This document shows, piece after piece, positions 1 through 9,955 of a stretch of 64,000 nt of DNA. A model generated the notes under the pieces. It did no database searches. It saw only the letters and a list, made by a program, of their open reading frames with translations, and had not been told where the DNA came from. This DNA comes from Margaritispora aquatica (Eukaryota; Ascomycota; Leotiomycetes; Helotiales; Discinellaceae). How positions within the stretch are numbered: the first letter of the stretch is position 1; each line of letters begins with the position of its first letter. The stretch is from the NCBI GenBank assembly GCA_007644065.1, contig VJWN01000011.1, forward strand, positions 1,422,016 through 1,486,015, written 5' to 3'. A program made the position numbers and the translations under genes.

Positions 1-1312
1 GAGGGGATGGCGCAGCAAGGAACCGCACTTTAACAACACCCTGCACTGCAAGCTCTCGGCCAATATCTGCAAGAGCATATGCAGCTTTAAACTGTGTGTG
101 CACCCGAAAAAGCGGCAAACTGGTTTCGCAAGCCACTGTATTCCAATACCAAGTCATCTCACTTCTACGTCCAGACTTTGCCAATCAACACGTCAAAGTA
201 GTTTCAATTTTCAGCTACCTTTTCCACGATTTCCTTCGGACGCTGGCATTACGAATGTTTCCCGCTGAAGCAGCTTGTAATGGAATGTATTTTATGAAAT
301 CCCAGATGAAAAGGATAGTTGCATCGCCTGTTTCTCTTGCGAAACCATATAGTTTCTACCCTTCTATAGAAACTCTATAGGCAAATGTAACATAGTAATA
401 GCAACACTATATATTCTTTTCACCTGCTTATTGCTACATCATTACTAGCAGTCACCGCTCTGAAACGTATCAAAGCGAAAATGTCGAGGCGCATTACTCC
501 TTATCTTATTGTTAGTACATTGAACTAGCTACCACGTAAACCAGGTAGCTTTGGGAGGGAGAACGAGAGAGCTGGGGACTTTCCCGAAGCGACAGGTAGA
601 CTTTGGAACACGAAAGAAAAACAGAATGAGAGCGGCAATAACTGTGTGCCTCAGTCAATTATTTTGTGCGGAGGAAAATGATAATAGAAGCACTGGCTTT
701 AGGATGATAAGTATTGTAAAAGCTGAGAAGTAGAAGGTGACGATGAATTGGAGTGGACGAATACAAAATAAACTTCTATACATCTGAACTCTCTCTCCAA
801 TCAACACTAAAGCCCAATGTACATCTCTTGAAAGTAGGATAGGCTAGTTAATTTGGAAATATGAAGATCGTGATTAAGCCTGAATCATGATAAGCCTGAA
901 TCATGACTTCTAACTAAAACGGGAAAATAACATTTTAGATCCTCAGCATCTCTAAGTGACTGGAGGTCGAGACAAATATCGAAGTGTGAGGGCCTATAAC
1001 TCGGATATTGTTTTCCGGGTTTAGGTTGTCGCGAACATTTAATGTCGTTGGTCGCAGTGAACTCTTGACTTGGGTTATTAAGGATACTGATCTAATGTTG
1101 TAGTTACTGGAGGTTGTTGATTTAGCCCCATTCTCCTCAGTCTATGGTCGTACGTGAAAGAAGCGCATATTTTTGAAATTATAACCTTGTCAATGGAAAG
1201 CGAAATCCAGAGATTGGTTTCAAGGATCTCACGGCTGAGATGAGCTTAGGATTTTAGAAATAGCTAGCACTTGTTAGCTGCTATCGCATACATCCGGAGT
1301 CCCGCATTTCCC
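1..1312. other. Intergenic, no gene recognised
   Basis: Only short reading frames without recognisable domains, codon structure or convincing splice sites occur here. The one structure seen is a perfect 16-base direct repeat in tandem at 875-906 (unit TAAGCCTGAATCATGA). The left edge may hold the flank of a gene lying outside the window. Confidence 0.5.
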
Positions 1313-1966
1313 CTAACTCTTTCCCCTCAAATACTCTCTCGCCTCCATCAACGCCTTTCCCAATCTATTCTCACCCCAATGCTCCCGAAAGTGCATCGCA
1401 TGTTTCGCCGTATACCCAATCCCCCACACCCGATCCCTCGAAGCCGCCTCGACTAATAATCTCTCCCCAGTCGCTAGCAACTTGCCCCTCAATTTTGGGT
1501 TCTGCCCGAACTTTGCAATTGAGCCTGCGAGCACGACGTCACTCTTGACCTCGTCCCAGCTCTCGGCGACGAATCCGGTAACTAGTTTGCCGAGACGCTT
1601 TTGCTCTTTGGGCGAGGGGCTGGCGAGGACTAGGGATTGGGTGGCGAGATCGTGGAAACGGGCGGCTTTGCAGAACATCATGAACTGTTCGGCGCAGTTG
1701 AATGTAATGGTGCTGTCCTCGTCGACGTTGTTGTCGTGGTGATTGTGATTTATTTCGTGGCCGACAAGGGACGAGATCTCGGCTATGCTGACTGTAAAGG
1801 TGGAGGGAAACCATTGGCAGAACTCGCCGTTTGTTGTGTCTGGCATGTAAAAGAAGAGCGGCTCATCACTGGTGCCTTTGCAGCCTTGCTGTGGCTGCAG
1901 TGTGTTTTGGGTTTTTGCAGCAGAGGCAGCGCGGCCCTTCTTGTGTGGATTTTCGTGTGGATTCAT
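1313..1966 (-). CDS. NADAR-domain protein (YbiA/DUF1768 family)
   Basis: Single-exon gene of 217 residues. The family consists of small N-glycosidases acting on ADP-ribose-linked or riboflavin-pathway substrates; some members remove ADP-ribose from guanine in DNA. The signature is seen in order: FFYMPDTTNGEFCQWFPSTF (substrate-pocket start), AEQFMMFCKAARF (the conserved AEQ block with a probable catalytic Glu), an Arg/Lys-rich middle (SPKEQKRLGK), ESWDEVK, and RVWGIGY with the conserved Trp near the end. About 45 N-terminal residues before the domain are low complexity (Asn/His/Lys) and carry no obvious targeting signal. The start was placed at 1966 because ACCACC precedes that ATG; the upstream in-frame extension has no ATG. 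Domain call is firm; the substrate in this fungus is unknown. Confidence 0.88.
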   Translation of the reverse strand: MNPHENPHKKGRAASAAKTQNTLQPQQGCKGTSDEPLFFYMPDTTNGEFCQWFPSTFTVSIAEISSLVGHEINHNHHDNNVDEDSTITFNCAEQFMMFCKAARFHDLATQSLVLASPSPKEQKRLGKLVTGFVAESWDEVKSDVVLAGSIAKFGQNPKLRGKLLATGERLLVEAASRDRVWGIGYTAKHAMHFREHWGENRLGKALMEAREYLRGKS

Positions 1967-2968
1967 GGTGGTTGAACTCTGGTTATTGGTGTTTGGTGTG
2001 GCAACTTGAAAAGGTGAGTTCCTTCTCACGGACGTATATTGAATAGATCACTTCACCTATTTACTTATTCAATGTGCTTGTCGCTCGGGGAGTATATGTA
2101 CTCTCTGTTTTTCGAAGTGTATTGCAAATTCGACTGATTGAAGGCGTCGTCCTCTCCTTCCCCATTTGATACGTCACCAAAGACATGGAAACACTTAGGA
2201 AGCGGGAACTAAGGTATATTTACCTTACTCTTCTACTACTAGCATATTCACCCAAAACGAAAGGCATATCAAACTTCAAACATAAGGTAGGTAGTTGCTG
2301 ATATTAAAAAGTGATGCCATATAGTTTTATACTCAATAAACTCGTGCAGTAAACAAATATAGGTATTGCTCTTTCATATCAACGAGCTGAGCGAAATACG
2401 ATGCATTTCCCTTCTTGTAGTGAGACTAATTTTCAGCACTTGCTACTTCGCAAAAACAACAACAACGAATTGGTAAAATTGGCATCATTGCTCGCACCAC
2501 TCGACTTATAAAACTGAAGAGCAAGATTTTCAGGTTCGGTTGGGGATGTGAAATTAAAATCCAAGGTCATCGACAAGGTCTACCTTTGGGACGAGTCTAA
2601 GTATCTTTTGTCTATCCGTCTAAGATCTAACAATCATAGTAATAGGAGAAGAGCATTCCGAAACCGACACCTAATTAGGCTCAAACGAAGCCATATCTGA
2701 TCTATCCAATGTGCCATACCTAGGTAGCCATCCCAATCCCAAAGATTAAATATGACCCAGAAGTCGTTCATTGCTGTTTTATCTGTCCTGTCTGTCTTTG
2801 TATTTCTATTCCCAAGCCTTTTGATGAACCATTGAAACAATCCCTCGAATTCTGATGACACAGCATTTGAGCTCATAGAAGAATCTCACATATTTCGAAC
2901 ATTGTTCCAAATCCAGAGGCTGGCCACTACCCAAGCGCGCAAGCTGACAATGAAACATCGAAAAACAT
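1967..2968. other. Intergenic region between NADAR and EBP genes
   Basis: Upstream region of the NADAR gene and 3' flank of the sterol isomerase gene. AT-rich, with short TACCT/AGGTA motifs around 2213-2295. No gene is supported. Minus-strand open frames from 2634 to 3054 are out of frame with, or 3' of, the last EBP exon. Confidence 0.5.
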
Positions 2969-4005
2969 CTAATTGCGCTTCTTGCCATCGATAGCCTTAG
3001 CAGATCCGTTGATTTTGTCGAGTGCTGCGAAGGCCTTTGCGATGGTACGGACACTGCTTACGAGAAGAACTAGTTACGTCAGCATAGCTCTAATTGCAAC
3101 ATCCCTCCCTCCCCTTTGACCCCGCACTAGTGATATAGCTCAAAAGCTCCTGAGACATCGGAAATAACTTACTGCCTGGGAAAACCATCCAGATGAAGTT
3201 CATGAAAAAGTAATATCCCCAAAAGTATAGAACCTCTGGTCGCGAATATGTGATCTGCATATAGTAGTGATCGAACATGCTAGTTGCATAGTACAAGATC
3301 AATCCATATATTTGTCCAACGCAAACAATGATTTGGAGAGGGTGACGTAGAGGATGCGAGGTGGTGATGAAGGTTGCGACAACAAAGCACATTGGACCCC
3401 AGGTGAACTGCAGAGGTATTGTTAGTTTCACGGCAATAAATCTATCAGAAACCCTTCATCTAATTGATAAGGACAAAGCTGAAGTATACGTACTGCAGTG
3501 ACTGTTTCCATGCACAGAACAAATGCATCTGATGTGAGATAGCGAGAATCCGATAGGGCATATTCCTTCCACAATTGTCCAAAGAGATCTTGAGCAGGGC
3601 CCATTCGGGTATGGTTCAGGGAGAAGTATCCTTCAAAGAAGAGATGAATGGCGCCAGCTGAACGATAAGTTAGCAATTGTGTTCGAGCTTCGGAGCAATT
3701 ACATCTGCTAATCATCCGCAGCTGGTTCCCCCGATCTTAGAAGGATACATACAAATCACGAACCACCAAATAGCTGCCTTCTCAGTGCTTGGCAAGTTTG
3801 GGTGTACTCTCTCAACCACGAATTTGGTTACGAAGATGATCGTTGCGCACAAAGTTGCAAAAATGCTAAGCAACTGGGGCATCGACATTTCGTTGGCAAC
3901 CAAGTTGGCAATTTCTACCTCGATTGGGTAGAATTGATGGTTGGTGATCATAACAGGTTTGGAAGCATTGAGCATTCCGCTGGCGGATTCAAGAATAGAT
4001 GCCAT
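2969..4005 (-). CDS. Emopamil-binding protein type sterol delta8-delta7 isomerase (EXPERA domain)
   Basis: Four exons, 4005-3753, 3657-3494, 3407-3173 and 3069-2969, give 250 residues in frame with canonical junctions. EBP is an ER membrane enzyme that moves the sterol double bond from C8 to C7. Family active-site residues are visible: HLFFEGYF (His89, Glu93), KEYALSDSRY (Asp121), METVTA (Glu135, Thr138) and NFIW in the last helix (Asn and Trp). Four to five hydrophobic helices are present. The protein ends in KKRN, a KKXX-type ER-retrieval signal. The last acceptor was set at 3069 because only this choice keeps the reading frame after the phase-1 donor. Yeasts use the unrelated ERG2 for this step, so this protein may be a second isomerase or a sterol-binding relative; retention of the catalytic set favours enzyme activity. 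Confidence 0.9.
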
Positions 4006-5407
4006 CTTGAAATTGCTCGCAGATTGTACGAAGATGTTTCGGGAGTGTCTACCGAAAGCTAGAAACGTTCGAGGAGGTTCAGTTTAAGCCCTGGGGAGTA
4101 GATCGAGGTCAGTTGAGCAAATGAATACTCAATTGAATATGTGTGCGGTGTGGTCAATGATGTCGATTGGATCTGGGCGCGATAAAGCAATATGAAATGG
4201 AATCGGGCGCAGATTGATCAATTGCAGGTGCCAGAGAAGGTAACCTTATACAACAATCAGTTTGCCTGCCTTCACGATGTAGAAGAGGAGGATGGAAGTG
4301 GGAGATGGACAGTAGATCAAGGCACAGCTTGCCAAAAGCCACGAGAAGGAAATCCCATAGCCAAGGCACAGAAGCCAACAGGCCAAGCACCACTGTTAAC
4401 TGCAGCGCCCAAAGTAGTCCTAAAGGAGCTGAGGAGGTGCTGCGAGCCTGTGAAGTGTGGCTTTATTTTGAGACATTGTCAATGAAACCCTGTTGTAAAG
4501 TGGACAGTTACGAATTTCGTACCGTAAAAAGGTAACTCGCTTGCAGATTGAAATGATGGGATTGGTGGTAATGGGAAATAGAGTGGGATTCTTGGTTGTC
4601 TACCTGGCAATATTGTGGCAGAAAATGGGCACAGTGGGTGAATTGCGAGAATCGAGGTCGAGAGCCCCGGACCCTATGTGCATATCATCAGGGGCCAAGC
4701 GAAGAGCGAGCTAGAACCAGCCGTTCTCCGTTCTTTTCAGGCTTTCAGGTTTTCGAGGAAAGTTTGGTGTGGCTGGTGCATCCGTCTGATTCGCATTGAA
4801 TACGGATAACAGATGTTAGTAAAAACGATATCTGGGGATGCAATGTCTTGAAAAATGTGTTGAGAAAGGACGTTGAGTTGAGCCTTTGCATTTGATCTCG
4901 GGAGACATCGTATCACAGTTATGAATGATGTGTCCATGTTCATATAGTTCCTTAATGAAGAGGCAAGAAAGACAGCGTATGGCGTCGTAGCATCCTCTGG
5001 TATAACCTATGGATATTCTGATCTTTACTTTGAAGGTTGTCAAGCTTGCTGGACACTAGAAAGGCCAAGAATTGGAGATTGGAGCCCCCAGGTCAAAGTG
5101 CTGACTCGTCTGGAGTCGACCCGTCAACTCTAGGCCCATCCTTGTGCATTTCATTCGTAACATTCTGCAATTGACCATGGTCAAACGTCATGCTCTCCAT
5201 ACCTCTGACATCGGACCGAGTTACCCTTTTCCAGCCCCGGTTAAACTCCTCGAGCTCAACCTGTGGGAAAGTCAATTAAGACAGGGTATCTCGCGAAACA
5301 AATTCCTAAAATGCAGTGAGAGGCACAGCCACAAGTGACAGCAGTCGGGTCAGCGCATGCGGTTCACGAAAGGAAACGAGGCATCAGAAAATACGGATAG
5401 CTCAAGC
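4006..5407. other. Intergenic: EBP upstream region and wdr8 3' flank
   Basis: Holds the presumed promoter and leader of the EBP gene at the left and the 3' side of the WD-repeat gene at the right. Several short frames on both strands (for example 4154-4535 and 4596-4799) show no domain, no splice-consistent extension and no compositional sign of coding. No gene is called. Confidence 0.45.
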
Positions 5408-7148
5408 TCAGGTCCACGAATTTGGGCTGTCCTTTGGTTCCACGAATTTTCGGAATTGAAAAGTGTCTTCCAGCTCGTCGCTGCCTGCACTCATGGCTGT
5501 GAAGCTATTTTCCATCATGTCATCAATGCTTGACCTTCGCTCTCCATGCACCTCACTAACTGATGTCAAATTCAACGGACTCTCCTGAATACCTCCAAAG
5601 ACATCAGATGCAGGTCGAGTTTCCTCCCACGGCAAGTTTCCATCTACTAGACTCGAGAGTGAAGCGAGCATGTAATCCTGTGAGTCGCTGAAAAATATAA
5701 CTGGATGCTGGGTCTCAATGTTCAACCATCGAGCTGCGGTTTTCCCAAGAACCTTTCCACCAGGAATATAAGTATTGAAGTTCAACACCTGGGGTGCGGT
5801 CCAACTTGGATCCCAAACATGAACCAGACCTCTGTTCTCGTCACCCTCGCATCTGATTATAAGAATTTCATCGATTGATGGGTGCCAAGTCACTTTAGCA
5901 ATTGGTGCATGCAGTATCAAAGCTGCGCGAAGTATTCTAGTCATTACGTCCCATATGAACAAGGTAGTTGGCATCTCCTCGGTTTTTGTGGCCAGCAGGG
6001 TATTCGAGTGATCAAAGGTAAGGATGTTGGTCCCAGTCTTGGGTTCCATGATATTGAGAGGAGTATTATTCGTTGTTGGGGGAATGATAGTCTGGTTCGC
6101 TAAGACGAAATCTCTCTCCAGCATTGATGACTTTGAGCCATTGAATTGTTCCTGCCATATCTGGTTTTGAGTTTAGTCAGAAGTCAAAAAATAGGAATAG
6201 CCAGTCACTCACTTGAAGGGAATCTGCTGGTTTGACAGCTGAAGGATGGAGCAAACTTATGGATTCGGATAGGCTAGGCATTGAGAGAACTACAACTCTC
6301 ATACTATGGTCACCAATTGCCAGATGCTTCCCATTTCCACTCCATTCTAGAAGTTTGATGCCAGCTCCAAGATCAGCATCGATATCTGCATCTGTTACAG
6401 ATAGTGGTCCATTCCAAGATTTAAACAGGTGCCCATCAGCAGTGTATATCAAGACTCGATGGCCCTGTGAGGCGGACTCCCATGTGACAAGCCATTTCCC
6501 GTCAGGACTCCACTGAACTCCCTGAGCATCAATTGTATCTGGGTACCACGATCTCATGACCTCTATTATATCTGGCATATGTACACTAATGACATCTTTG
6601 CCGCCTGTTCTTGTCAACAAGGCTAAATGCGACGTCTGCGGACGGTGTGAAAATCCCTTGGTTGCGACGCCAGGATTGTAGAATTTTGGAGAGTTGATGT
6701 CGACTGATTTTGAGGTCCTTAAATTGAATATGGACAGCTTCAATCCAAAGTCCGTGAAAACACAGACTTCGTCATCGTTGGCTCCAAAGGAAACATATGT
6801 AGCTCTGGCGACGGATACAGGATGTGCGATTGTCGCGTTGAATTTGGAATCCGTGGTCGAGTATACTCTTATATAGTCTGTCGTTCCGAGGAGGATTCGA
6901 ATTGAATTCGATGACCAAAGAAACCAAGATACTGAAGCGGCAAGCTCGGATGGAAGGCTTATAATGCGTGCAATCTCGAGAGAACGCGTAGAACGTATAT
7001 GCAGTTTGGACGATAAAATTGTTGCGATGTGGACGCCATCAGGACTTGGTAAAGACTGAGCGGAAGCTAGAATTTAAGAATTAGTTTCAATGATGTCTCA
7101 CTACGATGGAAAGATGCGCTCACATTTCAAGGTACGAGACAGACGCAT
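5408..7148 (-). CDS. wdr8: WD-repeat protein Wdr8/WRAP73 family
   Basis: Three exons, 7148-7124, 7066-6213 and 6160-5408, join in frame to 543 residues. The first exon codes for only eight residues plus one base (MRLSRTLK). WRAP73/Wdr8 is a WD40 beta-propeller protein; in fission yeast it works with Msd1 and Pkl1 at spindle pole bodies to anchor microtubule minus ends. Visible WD-like blades include SPDGVHIAT near residue 16, WSPDGKWLVTWES, LEWSGNGKHLAIGDHS and VTWHPSIDEILIIRCEG followed by LVHVWDPSW. The C-terminal tail (about 80 residues) is Ser/Asp/Glu-rich and probably disordered. The gene is divergent from cnxABC with 334 bases between starts. The family is recognised from overall pattern rather than a single signature, so the orthologue name is a little less certain than the fold. 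Confidence 0.83.
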
Positions 7149-7482
7149 TATGAACTATGTTTCCAATGGCAGAGTGTGTCCTGACTCAATTGCTTGAACT
7201 CCAAGAAAGTCCAAGTAAGTGATTAAAGTGTCGCATGCAACGACCGCGATTGCGATTGCTATTTGTTTACTTTCACAGGTAAGTAGCCAATCAACGAGGC
7301 TAGGACAAGGCTGTCACAACTCTGCCGGATAAGATAAGCCGAGTCCAAAATCCCCCACTATGGACATGGCCATCTCCGTCATGCGAAATATGTGAATAAT
7401 CGCTTTGTTTTTTCTCTGTCCCAGCTTCGTTCCCAGCTTGCAGGATGGGACTATTTCGCCAGATCATTGAACAGAAGTTTGG
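7149..7482. promoter_or_regulatory. Divergent wdr8/cnxABC promoter with overlapping GATA sites
   Basis: The 334-base region between the two start codons contains GGATAAGATAAGCC; two GATAAG units overlap by one G at 7328-7338. This matches the HGATAR site of AreA/NIT2, the nitrogen-metabolism activator. It lies about 145 bases upstream of the first cnxABC ATG. Molybdopterin is needed for nitrate reductase, so nitrogen control would make sense, but binding is inferred from sequence only. Confidence 0.5.
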
Positions 7483-9955
7483 ATGAAACATTCCGTCTCA
7501 GAAAGCATAAGAGTTTCTGCAATGGCATACTTGGGAAGAGCAACAAGGTTCTCGAGAAGTGGCAACCGACTTCGACCAGCTTGCACAGCTTCAACGTCAA
7601 GAGGAATTGCATCTACTGCGCCGTCAGTTCAGGAATATCCTCAACATGATCTCCCCCTTACTCCAGCATCGCAGAGTCGGAAAGATGCTATCAAGAATGC
7701 AAAACCATTCTCTTCTTTTCTGACCGATACCTTTCAACGTCAGCACGACTACCTACGGATATCCATAACAGAGAAATGCAACTTGCGATGTCTATACTGT
7801 ATGCCAGAGGAAGGTGTACCCCAGTCTCCGCCACCAGACTTACTCACGACACCAGAGATATATATGCTGTCGTCGGTCTTTGTATCACAGGGTGTCACGA
7901 AAATACGATTAACAGGTGGTGAACCAACTGTTCGAAGGGACATTCTCCCTTTGATGCACCAAATTGGAAGTCTTCGATCGCAAGGATTGAAAGAGCTTTG
8001 CCTCACCACCAATGGAATATCGCTTCATCGTAAACTGGATAGCATGGTTGAAGCTGGTTTGACGGGTGTCAACTTATCTTTGGATACTCTCGACCCATGG
8101 CAATTCCAGATTATGACTCGACGGAAAGGCTTCGAAGCTGTCATGAAGAGCATTGAAAGGATTCTTGAGATGAATCGACATGGGGCTGGAATCAAATTGA
8201 AGATCAACTGCGTTGTAATGCGGGGCATGAACGAGAAGGAAATAATACCGTTTATTGAGCTTGGGAGGGAGCAAGATATAGAAGTCCGATTTATCGAATA
8301 TATGCCATTTGACGGTAACAAATGGAGCAAAGGCAAGATGCTGCCATACCAAGAAATGTTGGATATGATACGGGTGAAATACCCAAACCTACGAAAGGTC
8401 CAAGACCACAAGAATGACACGAGCAAAACATATGAAATCCCCGGCTTTGTTGGGAGAATGGGTTTCATTACTAGCATGACACACAATTTTTGTGGTTCGT
8501 GCAATAGACTCCGGATCACCAGCGATGGCAATTTGAAAGTCTGTCTGTTTGGAAACGCAGAAGTCTCGCTTAGAGACATCCTGCGAAAGTCCAACCAAGG
8601 AAATCCAATTGACGAGGAAGCTTTCGAAGCAATGAAGCAAATCGAAATGAACCATCATCAAGGACTTTCTGCATCCCAAGGACCACTAGGCAGTACGGAA
8701 CACGAAAGGGAATTACTAGACGTCATTGGTTTGGCAGTCAGTAGGAAAAAGGAGAAGCATGCTGGAATGGGAACGTTGGAGAATATGAAGAACAGGCCGA
8801 TGATCTTGATAGGTGGGTAGGGATTTCTCTTATTTTCACGGCATTTATGACGTATGGGATACTTGGAAGGAGCATTTGCATGGAAGGCGTGAATCACATT
8901 TCAGCATATACCCAGATATGTATGTATGTTAGCTATTGGTAGCAATTTATGTACACGATTTTGCTACCAATTTGCGTATGTCTTGCTGTATTGTTTGCTG
9001 ATGGATGGTAGATAAACCATTAGCGAGAATCCCCCGTCCAAAGTGCAGACCTTCAACCCGAAATCCATTCTTGAGCACTCCATATCCGAGACTCCCACTG
9101 CACCTGCTTCCTGTAACAGTCATACACTCGGATATCCGCTTCAGCTCATCTTCGTCTTCTACTTCGAAACCTGTTCTATCAACAACCAAACCTCTTGCAA
9201 CAATAACCACACCTGAGAACTCCGCTTCCACCTCACAAGCACCAACATTAACGCACCTCACCCCTCACGGTACTGCCCACATGGTCGCCATCTCAGCCAA
9301 AGCCATCACCTCCCGCACCGCAACCGCAACATGCACCCTGACATTCTCCAACCCCTCCGCCCTCCCACTCATAAGATCCAACAGCATGAAAAAGGGCGAC
9401 GTGCTTTCCGTGGCGCGGATAGCAGGTATCATGGCTGCGAAGAGGACCAGCGAGTTGATCCCGCTGTGCCATCCGATTGCGGTGACGTTTGTTGGGGTCG
9501 AGCTGGAGGTGCGTGGTGGTGAGAAGGAGGGTGAGGAGATGAACAAGGAGGTTACGAGTGCGCCTTGGGCTGGAACGGGACAGGGTGATGCGTATTCATG
9601 GCATGAACCACGCCCTCTATCCAAAGACCTCGATCCCAAGACCCGATCCACCTCATCTTCATCCCCATCTCCATCTCACCGAAACCCATCTCCCATCTCA
9701 CCCGCATCCCAAAACGGCAGCGTCCACATAACCGCCACCGTCTCCTGCGACGGCAAGACAGGCGTCGAGATGGAGGCTCTCACCGCCGCGGGCGTGGCTG
9801 CCATGACCGTGTACGATATGTGCAAGGCTGTGGACAAGGGCATGGTTATTGGCGCGTTGAGGGTTGTGAGGAAGGAGGGCGGGAAGAGCGGAACTTGGGT
9901 TTTGGACGAGGAGTGTGAGGGTGAGGGTGAGGGGAAGGGGAAGGAGGGAAGTTGA
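7483..9955 (+). CDS. cnxABC: Molybdopterin precursor synthesis protein CnxABC (MoaA-MoaC; MOCS1 homologue)
   Basis: Makes cyclic pyranopterin monophosphate (precursor Z) from GTP, the first step of molybdenum-cofactor synthesis. Part 1 (7483-8820) is a radical-SAM GTP 3',8-cyclase: EKCNLRCLYC (Cys99, Cys103, Cys106) binds the SAM iron-sulfur cluster, LTGGEPTVR follows, and FCGSCNRLRITSDGNLKVC gives the C-terminal cluster. It ends in ILIGG then a stop, like human MOCS1A. Part 2 (reading frame from 9005) is a MoaC domain: IAGIMAAKRTSELIPLCHP, then GKTGVEMEALTAAGVAAMT, DMCKAVDKGMVIG and GGKSG. Removing 8813-9011 fuses the parts in frame and deletes the Gly-Gly. The first 45 residues are Arg/Ser-rich and look like a mitochondrial presequence; Met14 at 7522 is an alternative start. 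The MoaC part carries an insert of roughly 55 Ser/Pro-rich residues. Aspergillus nidulans also has both domains in one locus. Confidence 0.93.
8813..9011 (+). other. Proposed cnxABC intron overlapping the Gly-Gly stop
   Basis: Donor ATAG|GTGGGT lies inside the two Gly codons that precede the MoaA-part stop at 8818-8820. Acceptor GGTAG| at 9011 has the matching phase (1). An alternative acceptor, TTAG| at 9023, is also in frame and would drop four codons. A CTGAT branch-like sequence at 8997-9001 sits close to the acceptor. If the intron is kept, translation ends at Gly-Gly; if spliced, a fusion is made. Donor strength is only moderate, so both forms may coexist. Confidence 0.55.
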
